DNA of 7,170 bases, from the NCBI GenBank assembly GCA_902572065.1, contig CACGEL010000034.1, positions 1-7,170 of the forward strand, given 5' to 3'. The notes beneath the pieces are model-generated. The model was not told the DNA's origin. It worked only from the letters and a program-made list of their open reading frames with translations, and made no database searches. Of this stretch, positions 1 through 7,170 are shown one piece after another; within the stretch, counting starts at the first letter, position 1; each line of letters starts with the position of its first letter. The translations under genes were made by a program, and so were the position numbers. The DNA is from an uncultured Prochlorococcus sp. GTDB lineage: Bacteria > Cyanobacteriota > Cyanobacteriia > PCC-6307 > Cyanobiaceae.

Positions 1-666
1 AGTTATTTGGAGGATTTTCTTCCTCTTATTAAAGATATTCCTAATGATAGAAAAATAGTAATCGCTCCTCCATTTACAGCAATTTCTACTTTTGCAAGTT
101 TTTCTAACTTTGATTATTTAAATATTGCAAGTCAAAATATTCACTGGGAAGAACAAGGTGCTTTTACAGCAGAAATTTCTCCCAAAATGCTTATTGAACA
201 CAATGTGAAATATGCGATAGTTGGACATAGTGAACCTAGGAAATATTTTAGTGAAAGTGATGAACAAATTAATAAAAGGGCAGTCTTTGCTCAATCAAGT
301 GGCCTTACTCCAATAGTTTGTGTTGGTGAAACTCTTGAACAAAGAGAAAGAGGGGAAGCTGATAGAGTTATTACCAGACAGGTTGAACAGGGATTGGAGG
401 ATACTGATCCATCTAATCTCATAGTCGCTTATGAACCTATATGGGCTATTGGTACCGGTAAGACTTGTGAAGCAAGTGAAGCAAATAAGATATGTGCATT
501 GATAAGAAAGTTAATTGGTTTTAATGATGTAATTATTCAATATGGAGGCTCTGTTAAACCTAGTAATATTGATGAGATAATGTCAATGAGTGATATTGAC
601 GGTGTTTTAGTTGGAGGCTCGTCGTTAGATCCAATTAGTTTTTCAAGAATTGCAAATTACAAATAA
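1..666 (+). CDS. tpiA: Triose-phosphate isomerase, 5' end cut by the window
   Basis: This soluble (beta/alpha)8-barrel enzyme interconverts dihydroxyacetone phosphate and glyceraldehyde 3-phosphate in glycolysis, gluconeogenesis and the Calvin cycle. The frame is open from base 1 and gives 221 residues before TAA. The family is usually 240-255 residues, so about 20 are missing, including the N-terminal NWKMH-type segment with the active-site Asn and Lys. The TTG at base 7 is an ordinary leucine codon in mid-gene, not the start. Visible motifs, numbered from base 1, are [12 protein letters not shown] with the electrophilic His at residue 76 (codon 226-228), [13 protein letters not shown] with the catalytic-base Glu at residue 145 (codon 433-435) followed by the flexible loop 6, and the phosphate-binding YGGSVKP (181-187) and LVGGSSLDP (203-211). 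The family usually has GGASL where this has GGSSL, a mild change. The 3' end overlaps folP by 17 bases, suggesting co-transcription. Identity is certain; only the start is unseen. Confidence 0.97.
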   Translation, partial: SYLEDFLPLIKDIPNDRKIVIAPPFTAISTFASFSNFDYLNIASQNIHWEEQGAFTAEISPKMLIEHNVKYAIVGHSEPRKYFSESDEQINKRAVFAQSSGLTPIVCVGETLEQRERGEADRVITRQVEQGLEDTDPSNLIVAYEPIWAIGTGKTCEASEANKICALIRKLIGFNDVIIQYGGSVKPSNIDEIMSMSDIDGVLVGGSSLDPISFSRIANYK

Positions 667-1489
667 TAATCCTTGGCCATTTGATTGGGGTCAAAAAACC
701 TCAATAATGGGGATTATTAATTTAACTCCCGATTCATTTAGTGATGGAGGAGATTTTAGTTCAATTAAAGAAGTTCTTAATCAAGTAAATAATTTTGTAT
801 TAAATGGCGTTGATGTAATTGATCTTGGTGCTCAGAGTACTAGACCAGGAGCAATTGAAATTGGAGCAAAAAAGGAAGCGAATAGATTATTACCATACTT
901 AAAAAAGATTAGAAAAGAATATCCTAATGTCCTTATTTCTATAGATACTTTTAATTCTGAGGTTGCTTATGAAGCTCTATCAAATGGGGCGAATTGGATT
1001 AATGATGTTACTGGAGGTAGAAGGGATGAGGAGATTCTTGATGTTGTTTCAGAATTTAATTGTCCCTTTGTAATTACTCATAGTCGAGGTAATAGTCAAA
1101 ACATGAATAACTTTTTGAATTATGATGATGTGTTAGTTAATGTTATTGATTCTCTAGAGAGTTTGACAAATAAGGCGATTAAAAAAAATATTTCTAAAGA
1201 AAAAATAATTTGGGATCCTGGTATTGGATTCTCAAAAGATACTGATCAAAATCTAGAAATCTTAAGAAAATTAGATTCCCTTAGTAAATTTGACTTTCCC
1301 ATTTTAATTGGTGCTTCTAGAAAAAGATTTCTTGGAGATATCTTAAATGAAGATAATCCCAAGGAAAGAGATATTGGAACATTGGCTATAAGTTGTCTAT
1401 GTTCGCAACTAAATATTCACTTAGTGAGAGTTCATAACGTAAAAATAAATTATCAAATTTTAAAAGTTGCAGATGCAATCTTTAGATAA
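650..1489 (+). CDS. folP: Dihydropteroate synthase (TTG start)
   Basis: The enzyme condenses 6-hydroxymethyl-dihydropterin diphosphate with p-aminobenzoate to give dihydropteroate in folate synthesis, and is the sulfonamide target. It has 279 residues, normal for this cytoplasmic TIM-barrel family. In order: [11 protein letters not shown] (24-34), [11 protein letters not shown] (58-68), SIDT (97-100), NDVTGG (118-123), ITHSRG (142-147), DPGIGF (189-194), GASRKRF with the substrate-contacting Lys at 225, and RVHNV (260-264). The last motif is usually RVHDV, so Asp is replaced by Asn while Arg and His are kept. The start is uncertain. TTG at 650 is the only ATG/GTG/TTG between the upstream in-frame stop (626-628) and the ATG at 707. 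Starting at 707 would leave one residue before the first barrel strand, whereas relatives have roughly 10-20. No clear Shine-Dalgarno precedes 650, so coupling to tpiA translation is plausible. Function is secure; the start is moderately sure. Confidence 0.95.
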   Translation: MQITNNNPWPFDWGQKTSIMGIINLTPDSFSDGGDFSSIKEVLNQVNNFVLNGVDVIDLGAQSTRPGAIEIGAKKEANRLLPYLKKIRKEYPNVLISIDTFNSEVAYEALSNGANWINDVTGGRRDEEILDVVSEFNCPFVITHSRGNSQNMNNFLNYDDVLVNVIDSLESLTNKAIKKNISKEKIIWDPGIGFSKDTDQNLEILRKLDSLSKFDFPILIGASRKRFLGDILNEDNPKERDIGTLAISCLCSQLNIHLVRVHNVKINYQILKVADAIFR

Positions 1490-1501
1490 AAGATTTGATA
1501 T

Positions 1502-4500
1502 TTACTCTTTAACTCCCTCAATTTTATCCTCTACTTCTTGATAGAGTTCTTTTAATTGCTCTATATTTTCATCAGATGTTTCCCAATAACCCCTTCCATT
1601 AACCTCAAGCAAAGTACCCACTATCCTTCTGAAACTATTTGGATTCAAATCCATGAGTCTTTTTCTCATCTCTTCGTCATTAATGAATGTTTCATTAGTT
1701 TCTTCATAAACAAAGTTGTCGACTTGTCCACTTGTTGCACTCCATCCAAGTGTGTAATTTAGTCTATTTGATAGTTCTCTGACACCTTCATATCCAGACT
1801 TGAGCATACCCTCGTACCATTTCGGATTTAAAAGTTTTGTTCTTGAATCAAGTCTGATTGTCTCACCAAGTGTTCTAACTTGTGCATTAGAAGTTGTTGT
1901 GTCAGCTATGTAACTACTTGGCTCTTTACCGTCATCTCTTAATGTTTTAATTAACTTTGTCGGGTCAGAATCAAAGTAATGACTTACATCAGTTAAAGAT
2001 ATCTCGGAAGAGTCAAGGTTTTGAAATGTAACATCAGCAGTTTTCATGACAGATTCAAATACATCTCTTTTTTGATTCATTTCTCCTGGATTATCAGCAT
2101 TAAAAGCATATGTTTTTCTTGATAGGTACATTTCTTGTAATTCATTTTCTTCTTCCCATGTAGAATTTTCAACAGCTAAATTAACATTTGAACTGTAGCT
2201 GCCGCTGGCATTAGAGAATACTCTTGCTGAAGCTTCTCTTATAGAAGTCCCCTCTTTTTCAGCTTGTTCTAAAGAATGTTTTCTTACAAAATTAGATTCT
2301 AATGGTTCTTCAGCTTCTGCTGCTAATTTTACTGCTTGATCAATTAGTGCCATTTGATTTATAAATAAATCTCTAAAAACACCGGAACAATTTACAACCA
2401 CATCTATTCTTGGCCTGCCAAGTTCTTCTAATGAAATAAGTTCTAATTTATTTATACGGCCTACAGAATCAGGTTTTGGTTTAACTCCTACAAACCATAA
2501 AATTTGAGCAAGAGATTCACCATAAGTTTTGATATTATCAGTACCCCATAAAACACAAGCAATTGTTTCAGGCCAAGTCCCTTGTTCTTCTTTTTGTCTC
2601 TCAATAAGTTTATCTACAACAGTTTTGGCAGCCGCTACAGCTGCTGTGGTAGGAATTGATTGTGGATCAAGTGCATGTATATTCTTGCCGCTTGGTAATA
2701 CACTTGGGTTCCTTATAGGATCTCCTCCAGGTCCAGGTAATACATAATTTCCATCAAGGGCTTTTATGAGGCTATCCATTTCTTTATCTGCACAAACCTG
2801 CTCTAGGCAGAATAATAAATAGTCAAATAGTTTATTTAATTCTTTTTGATTTACTTCATTAAATCCATTCAATCTACATATTCTCAACCAAGGAGTTGGG
2901 AAATTTAAACCAAATATTTTCAAAAAATCTAATAGCTTGGAAAATAGAGATTTCTCCAAATATACCCTTCCATCTACTATTTTTAAAGAATTAACCATGG
3001 CAAATATTGTTTCTCTGGAAGTTTTAATAATTTTTTCATTAAGCTCAACAAACTTAAGTTCACCTTTATTGTTACCGTCGTAAACTTCATCTATTTTTAG
3101 ATTTATTGATTCTGCCAATAAACCTGGCAGAGACCTAAGTTCTTCTTGTTCCCTTTCTAATGAGGCTATATTTACCAGGGTAGCTACAGCTTCCTCAGCA
3201 GTTGGAGCCTCTCCAATTGTATGTAGTCCGCAAGGTAATAATCTACTTTCTATCTCCATTAATTGTTTATATATATTCCCTACGAATTGGTCTCTTTCTT
3301 CAATAGTTAGTTCCTCTACTTCTTCACTGGGAAGTTCTACATCTTTGTCAAGATTACATTGCTTTGACGTCTCCACAATTGCATTAACAATTTGAATACC
3401 TCTACTGCTTTCTCTAAGTTGTTGATAAGACCCAACAAGTTCGCTTAATTCTTTAAGACCCTTATAAAGACCAGCATTTTCAGCTGGAGGAGTTAGGTAA
3501 CTTATAGTTGATGCATAGCCTCTTCTTTTTGCAATAGTTGCTTCAGAAGGGTTATTAGCGGCATAATAATATAAATTCGGAAGAGATCCTATTAAAGAAT
3601 CAGGGTAACAAGTTTCACTCATCCCCATTTGTTTACCAGGCATAAATTCCAGTGAACCGTGTGTTCCAAAATGGAGAACAGCATCTGCTCCCCATATTTT
3701 TTCTACATAAGTGTAATAAGCGGCGAAACCATGATGAGGGCTAGCGCTTCTTGAGTAAAGTAATCTCATTGGATCACCCTCATAACCAAATGTTGGTTGT
3801 ACTCCTATAAATACATTTCCAAAATGTTTTCCATAGATAAGTAAATTTTGGCCATCGCTGTTTAAGTTACCAGGAGGTTTACCCCAGTTCTCTTCTAGTC
3901 TCTTTGAATAAGGGGTAAATTCTTCATATTCTTTTATGGTCATCTTATGAGCAATATTTAATTCAGGAGAACCATCCATTGCCTCTGGATTATTAATCAC
4001 TTTTTCCATTAATTCTTTTGAGTCTTTAGGAAGATCATCAACTCGATAACCTTTATCTTTCATTTCTAAAAGAACTCTAAAAATAGAACCAAAGACATTC
4101 AAATAGGCTGCTGTTCCAACATTTCCTTTGTCTGGTGGAAAACTAAATACAGTTATAGCTAACTTCTTTTCTTTTCTTTTCTTAACCCTTAACGATGACC
4201 ATTTTATTGCTCTTTCTGCAATTACATCTACTCTATCTTGAAGAGTATGTGCTTTACCTGTGGCATCATCTCGTCCAGAAAGAATAATTGGTTCAATAGC
4301 GCCGTCTAATTCTGGTATTGCAATTTGAAGAGCAACTTGAACAGGATGAAGTCCTAAATCACTTTCCTCCCATTCTTGAGTTGTTTGAAATACTAAAGGT
4401 AATGCAACCATATATGGTCTATTAAGCTTTTTAAGAGCATCTATAGCCTTTGGATGATCTTGTCTTGCAGGACCACCTACTAATGCAAATCCTGTTAAAG

Positions 4501-5512
4501 AAACTACCCCATCAACTATTGCTCTGTCCTTATCAATTGAATCATAATAAAATTCATTAACAGGTCTTGAAAAATCTAACCCCCCACAGAAAATAGGTAA
4601 TACACGAGCTCCTCGATATTCTAATTCTTGAATAACAGCTACATAATGAGCATCATCTCCCGTAACTATGTGACTTCTTTGGAGGACTAATCCAATTATT
4701 GGAGTCTTTTCATCCTTAGGTTTAATATCCTCTCTATTTAGTTCCCAGCTTTGATATTCATTTAAACTTTCAAACATATTAGGCGCCAATGGATGCCATA
4801 TTCCTAAATCAGGAAAAGTTTGAGGATCCTGTATTTTGATCTCTTCTAATTTGTCTTTTAAATCTTCTGTAACAACATATTTTTCTGAAATCATTAATAA
4901 GAAATTTTTCAGATTCTCTGTAGTTCCTCCAAGCCAATACTGAAAACTTAAGATAAATGTTCTTGCATCTTGTGCTTTTTCAACGGGTAAATACTTTAGA
5001 ATTGAAGGTAATGTATTAAGCAACTTCAACATAGAATCTTGGAAACTTGCACCATCAGATTCTTTTTTCTTTTTAATAAGATCTCCAATGATGCTTTTAG
5101 ATTGTCCAAGTTGAGCCATACTAAATGAACCCAATTTATTTAATCTCATCACCTCAGGCATTGAGGGAAAAATAATAGAGGCTTTAAGATTTTCTTTGTA
5201 GGGTCCTACCGCATCAACTACTTTTTGGGCTAAATCTTCAATAAAAATCAATGAAGCAACAAATATGTCTGCACTAGCAATATCAGCTTTAAAATCCTCA
5301 TAATTTTTTTCATTCCTTAATTCTTCAATAAGATATCCAGAAAGTTCTATCCCTAAAGGACCATTCATTTCGTTTATTGATTTTGCTGCTTCGGTTAAGG
5401 AATTTTGGTATTGTGGCTCAAGGACAACATAAACTGCTTTTATTACAACTTTATGTTTGTTATCCTCAACAGGAGATACTCTGCGATTTGCTGAGCGGAC
5501 CTGCGTAAACAT
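1502..5512 (-). CDS. chlH: Magnesium chelatase subunit H (porphyrin-binding subunit)
   Basis: ChlH binds protoporphyrin IX and Mg2+ and, with the AAA+ subunits ChlI and ChlD and helped by Gun4, inserts Mg2+ at the first committed step of chlorophyll synthesis; none of those partners is in this window. The protein has 1336 residues, the usual cyanobacterial length. An N-terminal DUF3479-type region spans about 20-185, and the CobN/Mg-chelatase fold covers about 190-1310. Diagnostic stretches are [10 protein letters not shown] (27-36), [15 protein letters not shown] (614-628), [15 protein letters not shown] (653-667), [11 protein letters not shown] (761-771) and [20 protein letters not shown] (1096-1115). 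Glu622 and Glu657 are 35 residues apart, like Glu625 and Glu660 reported as functionally important in Synechocystis ChlH, so they are probably the equivalents (inference, not an alignment). The MFTQV start matches the cyanobacterial ChlH N-terminus. A purine-rich AAAGAGAA precedes the ATG (+ coordinates 5516-5523). No frameshift or internal stop. ChlH is favoured over CobN because of the DUF3479 region and these motifs. Confidence 0.97.
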   Translation of the reverse strand: MFTQVRSANRRVSPVEDNKHKVVIKAVYVVLEPQYQNSLTEAAKSINEMNGPLGIELSGYLIEELRNEKNYEDFKADIASADIFVASLIFIEDLAQKVVDAVGPYKENLKASIIFPSMPEVMRLNKLGSFSMAQLGQSKSIIGDLIKKKKESDGASFQDSMLKLLNTLPSILKYLPVEKAQDARTFILSFQYWLGGTTENLKNFLLMISEKYVVTEDLKDKLEEIKIQDPQTFPDLGIWHPLAPNMFESLNEYQSWELNREDIKPKDEKTPIIGLVLQRSHIVTGDDAHYVAVIQELEYRGARVLPIFCGGLDFSRPVNEFYYDSIDKDRAIVDGVVSLTGFALVGGPARQDHPKAIDALKKLNRPYMVALPLVFQTTQEWEESDLGLHPVQVALQIAIPELDGAIEPIILSGRDDATGKAHTLQDRVDVIAERAIKWSSLRVKKRKEKKLAITVFSFPPDKGNVGTAAYLNVFGSIFRVLLEMKDKGYRVDDLPKDSKELMEKVINNPEAMDGSPELNIAHKMTIKEYEEFTPYSKRLEENWGKPPGNLNSDGQNLLIYGKHFGNVFIGVQPTFGYEGDPMRLLYSRSASPHHGFAAYYTYVEKIWGADAVLHFGTHGSLEFMPGKQMGMSETCYPDSLIGSLPNLYYYAANNPSEATIAKRRGYASTISYLTPPAENAGLYKGLKELSELVGSYQQLRESSRGIQIVNAIVETSKQCNLDKDVELPSEEVEELTIEERDQFVGNIYKQLMEIESRLLPCGLHTIGEAPTAEEAVATLVNIASLEREQEELRSLPGLLAESINLKIDEVYDGNNKGELKFVELNEKIIKTSRETIFAMVNSLKIVDGRVYLEKSLFSKLLDFLKIFGLNFPTPWLRICRLNGFNEVNQKELNKLFDYLLFCLEQVCADKEMDSLIKALDGNYVLPGPGGDPIRNPSVLPSGKNIHALDPQSIPTTAAVAAAKTVVDKLIERQKEEQGTWPETIACVLWGTDNIKTYGESLAQILWFVGVKPKPDSVGRINKLELISLEELGRPRIDVVVNCSGVFRDLFINQMALIDQAVKLAAEAEEPLESNFVRKHSLEQAEKEGTSIREASARVFSNASGSYSSNVNLAVENSTWEEENELQEMYLSRKTYAFNADNPGEMNQKRDVFESVMKTADVTFQNLDSSEISLTDVSHYFDSDPTKLIKTLRDDGKEPSSYIADTTTSNAQVRTLGETIRLDSRTKLLNPKWYEGMLKSGYEGVRELSNRLNYTLGWSATSGQVDNFVYEETNETFINDEEMRKRLMDLNPNSFRRIVGTLLEVNGRGYWETSDENIEQLKELYQEVEDKIEGVKE

Positions 5513-5545
5513 TGATTCTCTTTAAGTATTTTTACCAGCCTACGG

Positions 5546-5575
5546 TTGAATTGCCGTTATTGTGTGCATTATAAA
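5546..5575 (+). promoter_or_regulatory. Candidate dapB promoter
   Basis: TTGAAT (5546-5551, 4 of 6 matches to TTGACA) is followed after 18 bases by TATAAA (5570-5575, 5 of 6 matches to TATAAT). The predicted transcription start is near 5582, about 33 bases ahead of the dapB ATG at 5615. The leader is almost entirely A and T and has no Shine-Dalgarno. Because the gene behind dapB abuts it, this promoter would probably serve both. Sequence inference only. Confidence 0.45.
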
Positions 5576-5596
5576 TAGCGTGTAACAACCTTTAAA
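5568..5596 (-). promoter_or_regulatory. Candidate chlH promoter
   Basis: Read on the - strand, a perfect TATAAT lies at 5573-5568. The sequence 17 bases upstream of it is TTTAAA (5596-5591), matching TTGACA at 4 of 6 positions. Transcription would then begin near 5561 and leave a leader of about 49 bases before the chlH ATG at 5512. The -10 match is good and the -35 weak, and chance hexamers are common in sequence this rich in A and T, so this is a prediction. The -10 shares bases 5570-5573 with the candidate dapB -10 on the other strand. Confidence 0.5.
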
Positions 5597-5614
5597 AATT
5601 ATTTTTTATTTAAA

Positions 5615-6463
5615 ATGACAGAAAATTCTAAAAAAACTATACCTGTACTTGTTTCTGGAGCTTTAGGCAGAATGGGAAGTGAAGTTGTAAATGCCGTTCT
5701 TAATTCCCCAGATTGTAAACTTGTCGCTGCAATTGATATAAATAAAAAAAATAATGGTGAAAATATCTCACAGTTATTGAACGTAAAAAGTAGCGAAGTT
5801 TTTGTTTCAAATGATCTTGAGGGGTCTTTATGCTCCATCAGTCAAGACTATAGAAACCAAAATATTAAACCTGTTTTAGTCGACTTTACACATCCAGATT
5901 CTGTCTTTGAAAACACTAGGTCTGCAATTGCCTATGGAATATCACCAATCATAGGAACTACTGGCCTTTCTCCTTCCCAAATAAATGATTTATCTATTTT
6001 TTCGCAAAAGGCAGAGATTGGTTGTGCAATCATCCCTAATTTTTCAGTAGGAATGGTACTTCTTCAACAAGCTGCTTCTGTAGCTGCAAAGTATTACGAT
6101 AATATTGAATTGATAGAAATGCATCATAATCAGAAGGCAGATTGTCCAAGTGGAACCTGTATTAAGACCGCCGAAATGATTGAAGAATATCCAAAGCAAT
6201 ATAATAAAGCTTTAGTTAAAGAATCTGAATCTATAAAAGGTGTTAGAGGGGGAGTAAGAGATTCAGGTCTAAATATTCATTCAATTAGATTGCCTGGGTT
6301 GTTAGCTCATCAAGTTGTTATTATGGGTTCTCCTGGTGAAACTTATACGATCAGACATGACACTATTGATAGAAAAGCTTATATGCCTGGAGTTTTACAA
6401 GCAATTCAAAAAATTGGTAATTTTAAATCACTAGTTTATGGACTTGAAAGATTAATATTTTAA
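5615..6463 (+). CDS. dapB: 4-hydroxy-tetrahydrodipicolinate reductase
   Basis: DapB is a soluble tetrameric enzyme that uses NAD(P)H to reduce 4-hydroxy-tetrahydrodipicolinate to tetrahydrodipicolinate, on the way to meso-diaminopimelate (peptidoglycan) and lysine. The product has 282 residues, close to the usual 265-280. An N-terminal Rossmann domain carries VSGALGRMG (13-21) with the nucleotide-binding glycine pattern, then VDFTHPDS (89-96) and IIGTTG (112-117). The substrate domain has PNFSVGM (141-147) and the family signature [18 protein letters not shown] (165-182), containing the catalytic His170/His171 pair, Lys174 and the PSGT loop. RLPGLLAHQ (225-233) and YTIRHDT (244-250) complete the C-terminal part. 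The ATG at 5615 places the glycine motif about 12 residues in, as expected, and no better start lies upstream. There is no Shine-Dalgarno. It diverges from chlH across 102 bases and its TAA directly touches the next gene's ATG. All expected catalytic residues are present. Confidence 0.97.
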   Translation: MTENSKKTIPVLVSGALGRMGSEVVNAVLNSPDCKLVAAIDINKKNNGENISQLLNVKSSEVFVSNDLEGSLCSISQDYRNQNIKPVLVDFTHPDSVFENTRSAIAYGISPIIGTTGLSPSQINDLSIFSQKAEIGCAIIPNFSVGMVLLQQAASVAAKYYDNIELIEMHHNQKADCPSGTCIKTAEMIEEYPKQYNKALVKESESIKGVRGGVRDSGLNIHSIRLPGLLAHQVVIMGSPGETYTIRHDTIDRKAYMPGVLQAIQKIGNFKSLVYGLERLIF

Positions 6464-7108
6464 ATGCTTATTCCAATAAAACAAAAGCAAATAACTAAAC
6501 TTATACCTACTTTTGGAACAGGTAGTCAGTTTAAGTATGCTCTTGGAGACCCCAGAAAAGTTCTTCAAATTTTAATTATTTCCTCTATTGGAGGTGTTTT
6601 AAATCTATTGCTTTTTATTAGTCAATCATCAAGTCAGACAGAAAATCTTTGGTTAATATTATGTGTTATTTTCTTTCTTTATATAATTTGGGGACCAATA
6701 CTTGAAACAAGTAGGAAAAATTCTAGTTATAAAAAATCAAAGTTCTTTGCCCTCTTTGATGGTTACATTTCTGATATTTACAAAACTGAAAAAATTGAAA
6801 GTTCACGTGAACAATCAAATAGAAAAGGTCGTTTAGAGTTGATTGAAAAAAAAAGAACTTGGCTTGTAATTGAATTAGAGGATGAGGATGGATATCTTGA
6901 TAAGATAAGTTTTCCTATGGAAAATAAACATAGTCAAATTAGAATTGGATCTACTATTAGATGTTTAGTTTCTTCTAATAATCTTAATTTTGATAGAGAT
7001 ATCTATTTAACTGATGCATGGTTACCCGATACAAATATTTGGATAGGAGAATACCCATATTTGCTAAGACCAGCATTTGAAGAAATTTGCTATATTTATC
7101 TGAAGTAA
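6464..7108 (+). CDS. Conserved cyanobacterial two-helix membrane protein, function unknown
   Basis: I cannot assign a function. The 214-residue product has a short polar N-terminus with two basic stretches, then two hydrophobic segments at about 33-53 and 62-80 that look like a transmembrane hairpin. A soluble, charged, beta-rich domain follows (about 90-214). It contains GRLELIEKKRTWLVIELEDE (122-141) and, near the end, WIGEYPYLLRPAFEEI (193-208). The overall pattern (two helices, a WGPIL segment, a basic YKKSKFF stretch at 89-95, an RKGRLEL segment and the YPYL-R ending) agrees with a protein family I remember from many cyanobacteria. Some databases label it 'phosphate ABC transporter permease', a name this sequence does not support: two helices are too few for such a permease and no EAA-type loop is apparent. 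The positive-inside pattern suggests that both ends are cytoplasmic. Its ATG follows the dapB TAA with no spacer, so translation by reinitiation after dapB is likely. Confidence 0.85.
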   Translation: MLIPIKQKQITKLIPTFGTGSQFKYALGDPRKVLQILIISSIGGVLNLLLFISQSSSQTENLWLILCVIFFLYIIWGPILETSRKNSSYKKSKFFALFDGYISDIYKTEKIESSREQSNRKGRLELIEKKRTWLVIELEDEDGYLDKISFPMENKHSQIRIGSTIRCLVSSNNLNFDRDIYLTDAWLPDTNIWIGEYPYLLRPAFEEICYIYLK

Positions 7109-7132
7109 ATTGAAGTAATATCTCTTTATTTA

Positions 7133-7170
7133 ATGAATAGTTTTTTAAATTTTAATATTGTTGGTTCTGG
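7133..7170 (+). CDS. Start of a possible FAD/NAD-binding oxidoreductase, cut by the window
   Basis: Only the first 12 codons and two further bases are present, reading MNSFLNFNIVGS, with the next codon beginning GG (glycine whatever the third base). A short polar lead, a hydrophobic beta strand (FNIVG) and GSG at its end is how a Rossmann-type dinucleotide-binding protein usually starts, as in FAD-dependent monooxygenases. From memory, Prochlorococcus genomes have a UbiH/VisC-like hydroxylase gene downstream of dapB, which would fit, but 12 residues cannot prove it. It lies 24 bases after the membrane-protein gene on the same strand with no terminator visible between, so it may belong to the same transcript. 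No Shine-Dalgarno is evident before the ATG. Confidence 0.55.
   Translation, partial: MNSFLNFNIVGS

Noticed and set aside
7..666. A tpiA start at the TTG of base 7
   Set aside because: The frame is open through base 1, and the family needs about 20 more N-terminal residues, including the active-site Asn and Lys. The gene continues off the left edge.
1489..1510. Weak stem AAAGA/TCTTT between folP and chlH as a bidirectional terminator
   Set aside because: Five pairs, four of them A-T, with a 12-base loop; too weak to call a terminator in sequence this AT-rich.
1556..1762. Open frame of 68 codons on the + strand, antisense to the 3' part of chlH
   Set aside because: It lies wholly inside a confidently identified gene, has no recognisable protein features, and is a length expected by chance opposite a long coding region.
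2529..2747. Open frame of 72 codons on the + strand, antisense to chlH
   Set aside because: Its Ala/Gly/Pro-rich product is a mirror of conserved ChlH codons (around residues 922-995); no independent evidence of coding.
1502..5512. Cobaltochelatase CobN instead of ChlH
   Set aside because: Both share the chelatase fold, but the N-terminal DUF3479-type region, the MFTQV start, the 1336-residue length and the motif wording fit cyanobacterial ChlH.
5542..5557. Inverted repeat ACGG-N8-CCGT in the chlH leader as an operator or RNA hairpin
   Set aside because: Only four solid pairs around an 8-base loop. It would fall in the predicted chlH leader and overlaps the dapB -35, but it is too short to separate from chance without conservation data.
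5599..5838. Open frame of 79 codons on the - strand across the start of dapB
   Set aside because: It overlaps the conserved Rossmann-domain coding region of dapB and its product resembles nothing known.
1..7170. An undescribed defence, mobile or biosynthetic system
   Set aside because: Every full-length gene but one belongs to a well-known core metabolic family, with no repeats, integrases, toxin-antitoxin pairs or compositional shift. The one unknown gene looks like a vertically inherited cyanobacterial core protein.

Overview
The window is AT-rich (roughly one third G+C by eye) and densely packed. It carries a full-length ChlH, the large magnesium-chelatase subunit of oxygenic phototrophs. 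Base composition, compactness, the 1336-residue ChlH and the wording of the encoded proteins point to a marine picocyanobacterium, most likely a high-light-adapted Prochlorococcus. That assignment rests on remembered family sequences; no search was run.

Layout: (1) 1-666, + strand, the 3' part of tpiA (triose-phosphate isomerase), cut by the left edge. (2) 650-1489, + strand, folP (dihydropteroate synthase), overlapping the end of tpiA by 17 bases and apparently using a TTG start. (3) 1502-5512, - strand, chlH, converging on folP with only 12 bases between the stop codons. (4) 5513-5614, a 102-base divergent intergenic region with candidate promoters for both flanking genes; the two -10 hexamers lie on opposite strands of the same few bases. 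(5) 5615-6463, + strand, dapB (dihydrodipicolinate reductase). (6) 6464-7108, + strand, a two-helix membrane protein of unknown function whose ATG follows the dapB stop with no gap. (7) 7133 to the right edge, + strand, the first 12 codons of another gene whose start resembles an FAD/NAD-binding N-terminus.

The genes are housekeeping and pigment genes: carbon metabolism (TpiA), folate synthesis (FolP), the first committed step of chlorophyll synthesis (ChlH), and lysine/diaminopimelate synthesis (DapB). Two + strand units (tpiA-folP and dapB-membrane protein-next gene) flank a single - strand chlH. No pathway links all of them; the close packing fits a streamlined genome.

I found no mobile element, CRISPR array, tRNA, rRNA, prophage or defence system, and no gene-free stretch over 102 bases. 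Nothing supports an undescribed multi-gene system here. The points most worth checking are the overlapping divergent promoters between chlH and dapB, and the uncharacterised membrane protein behind dapB.
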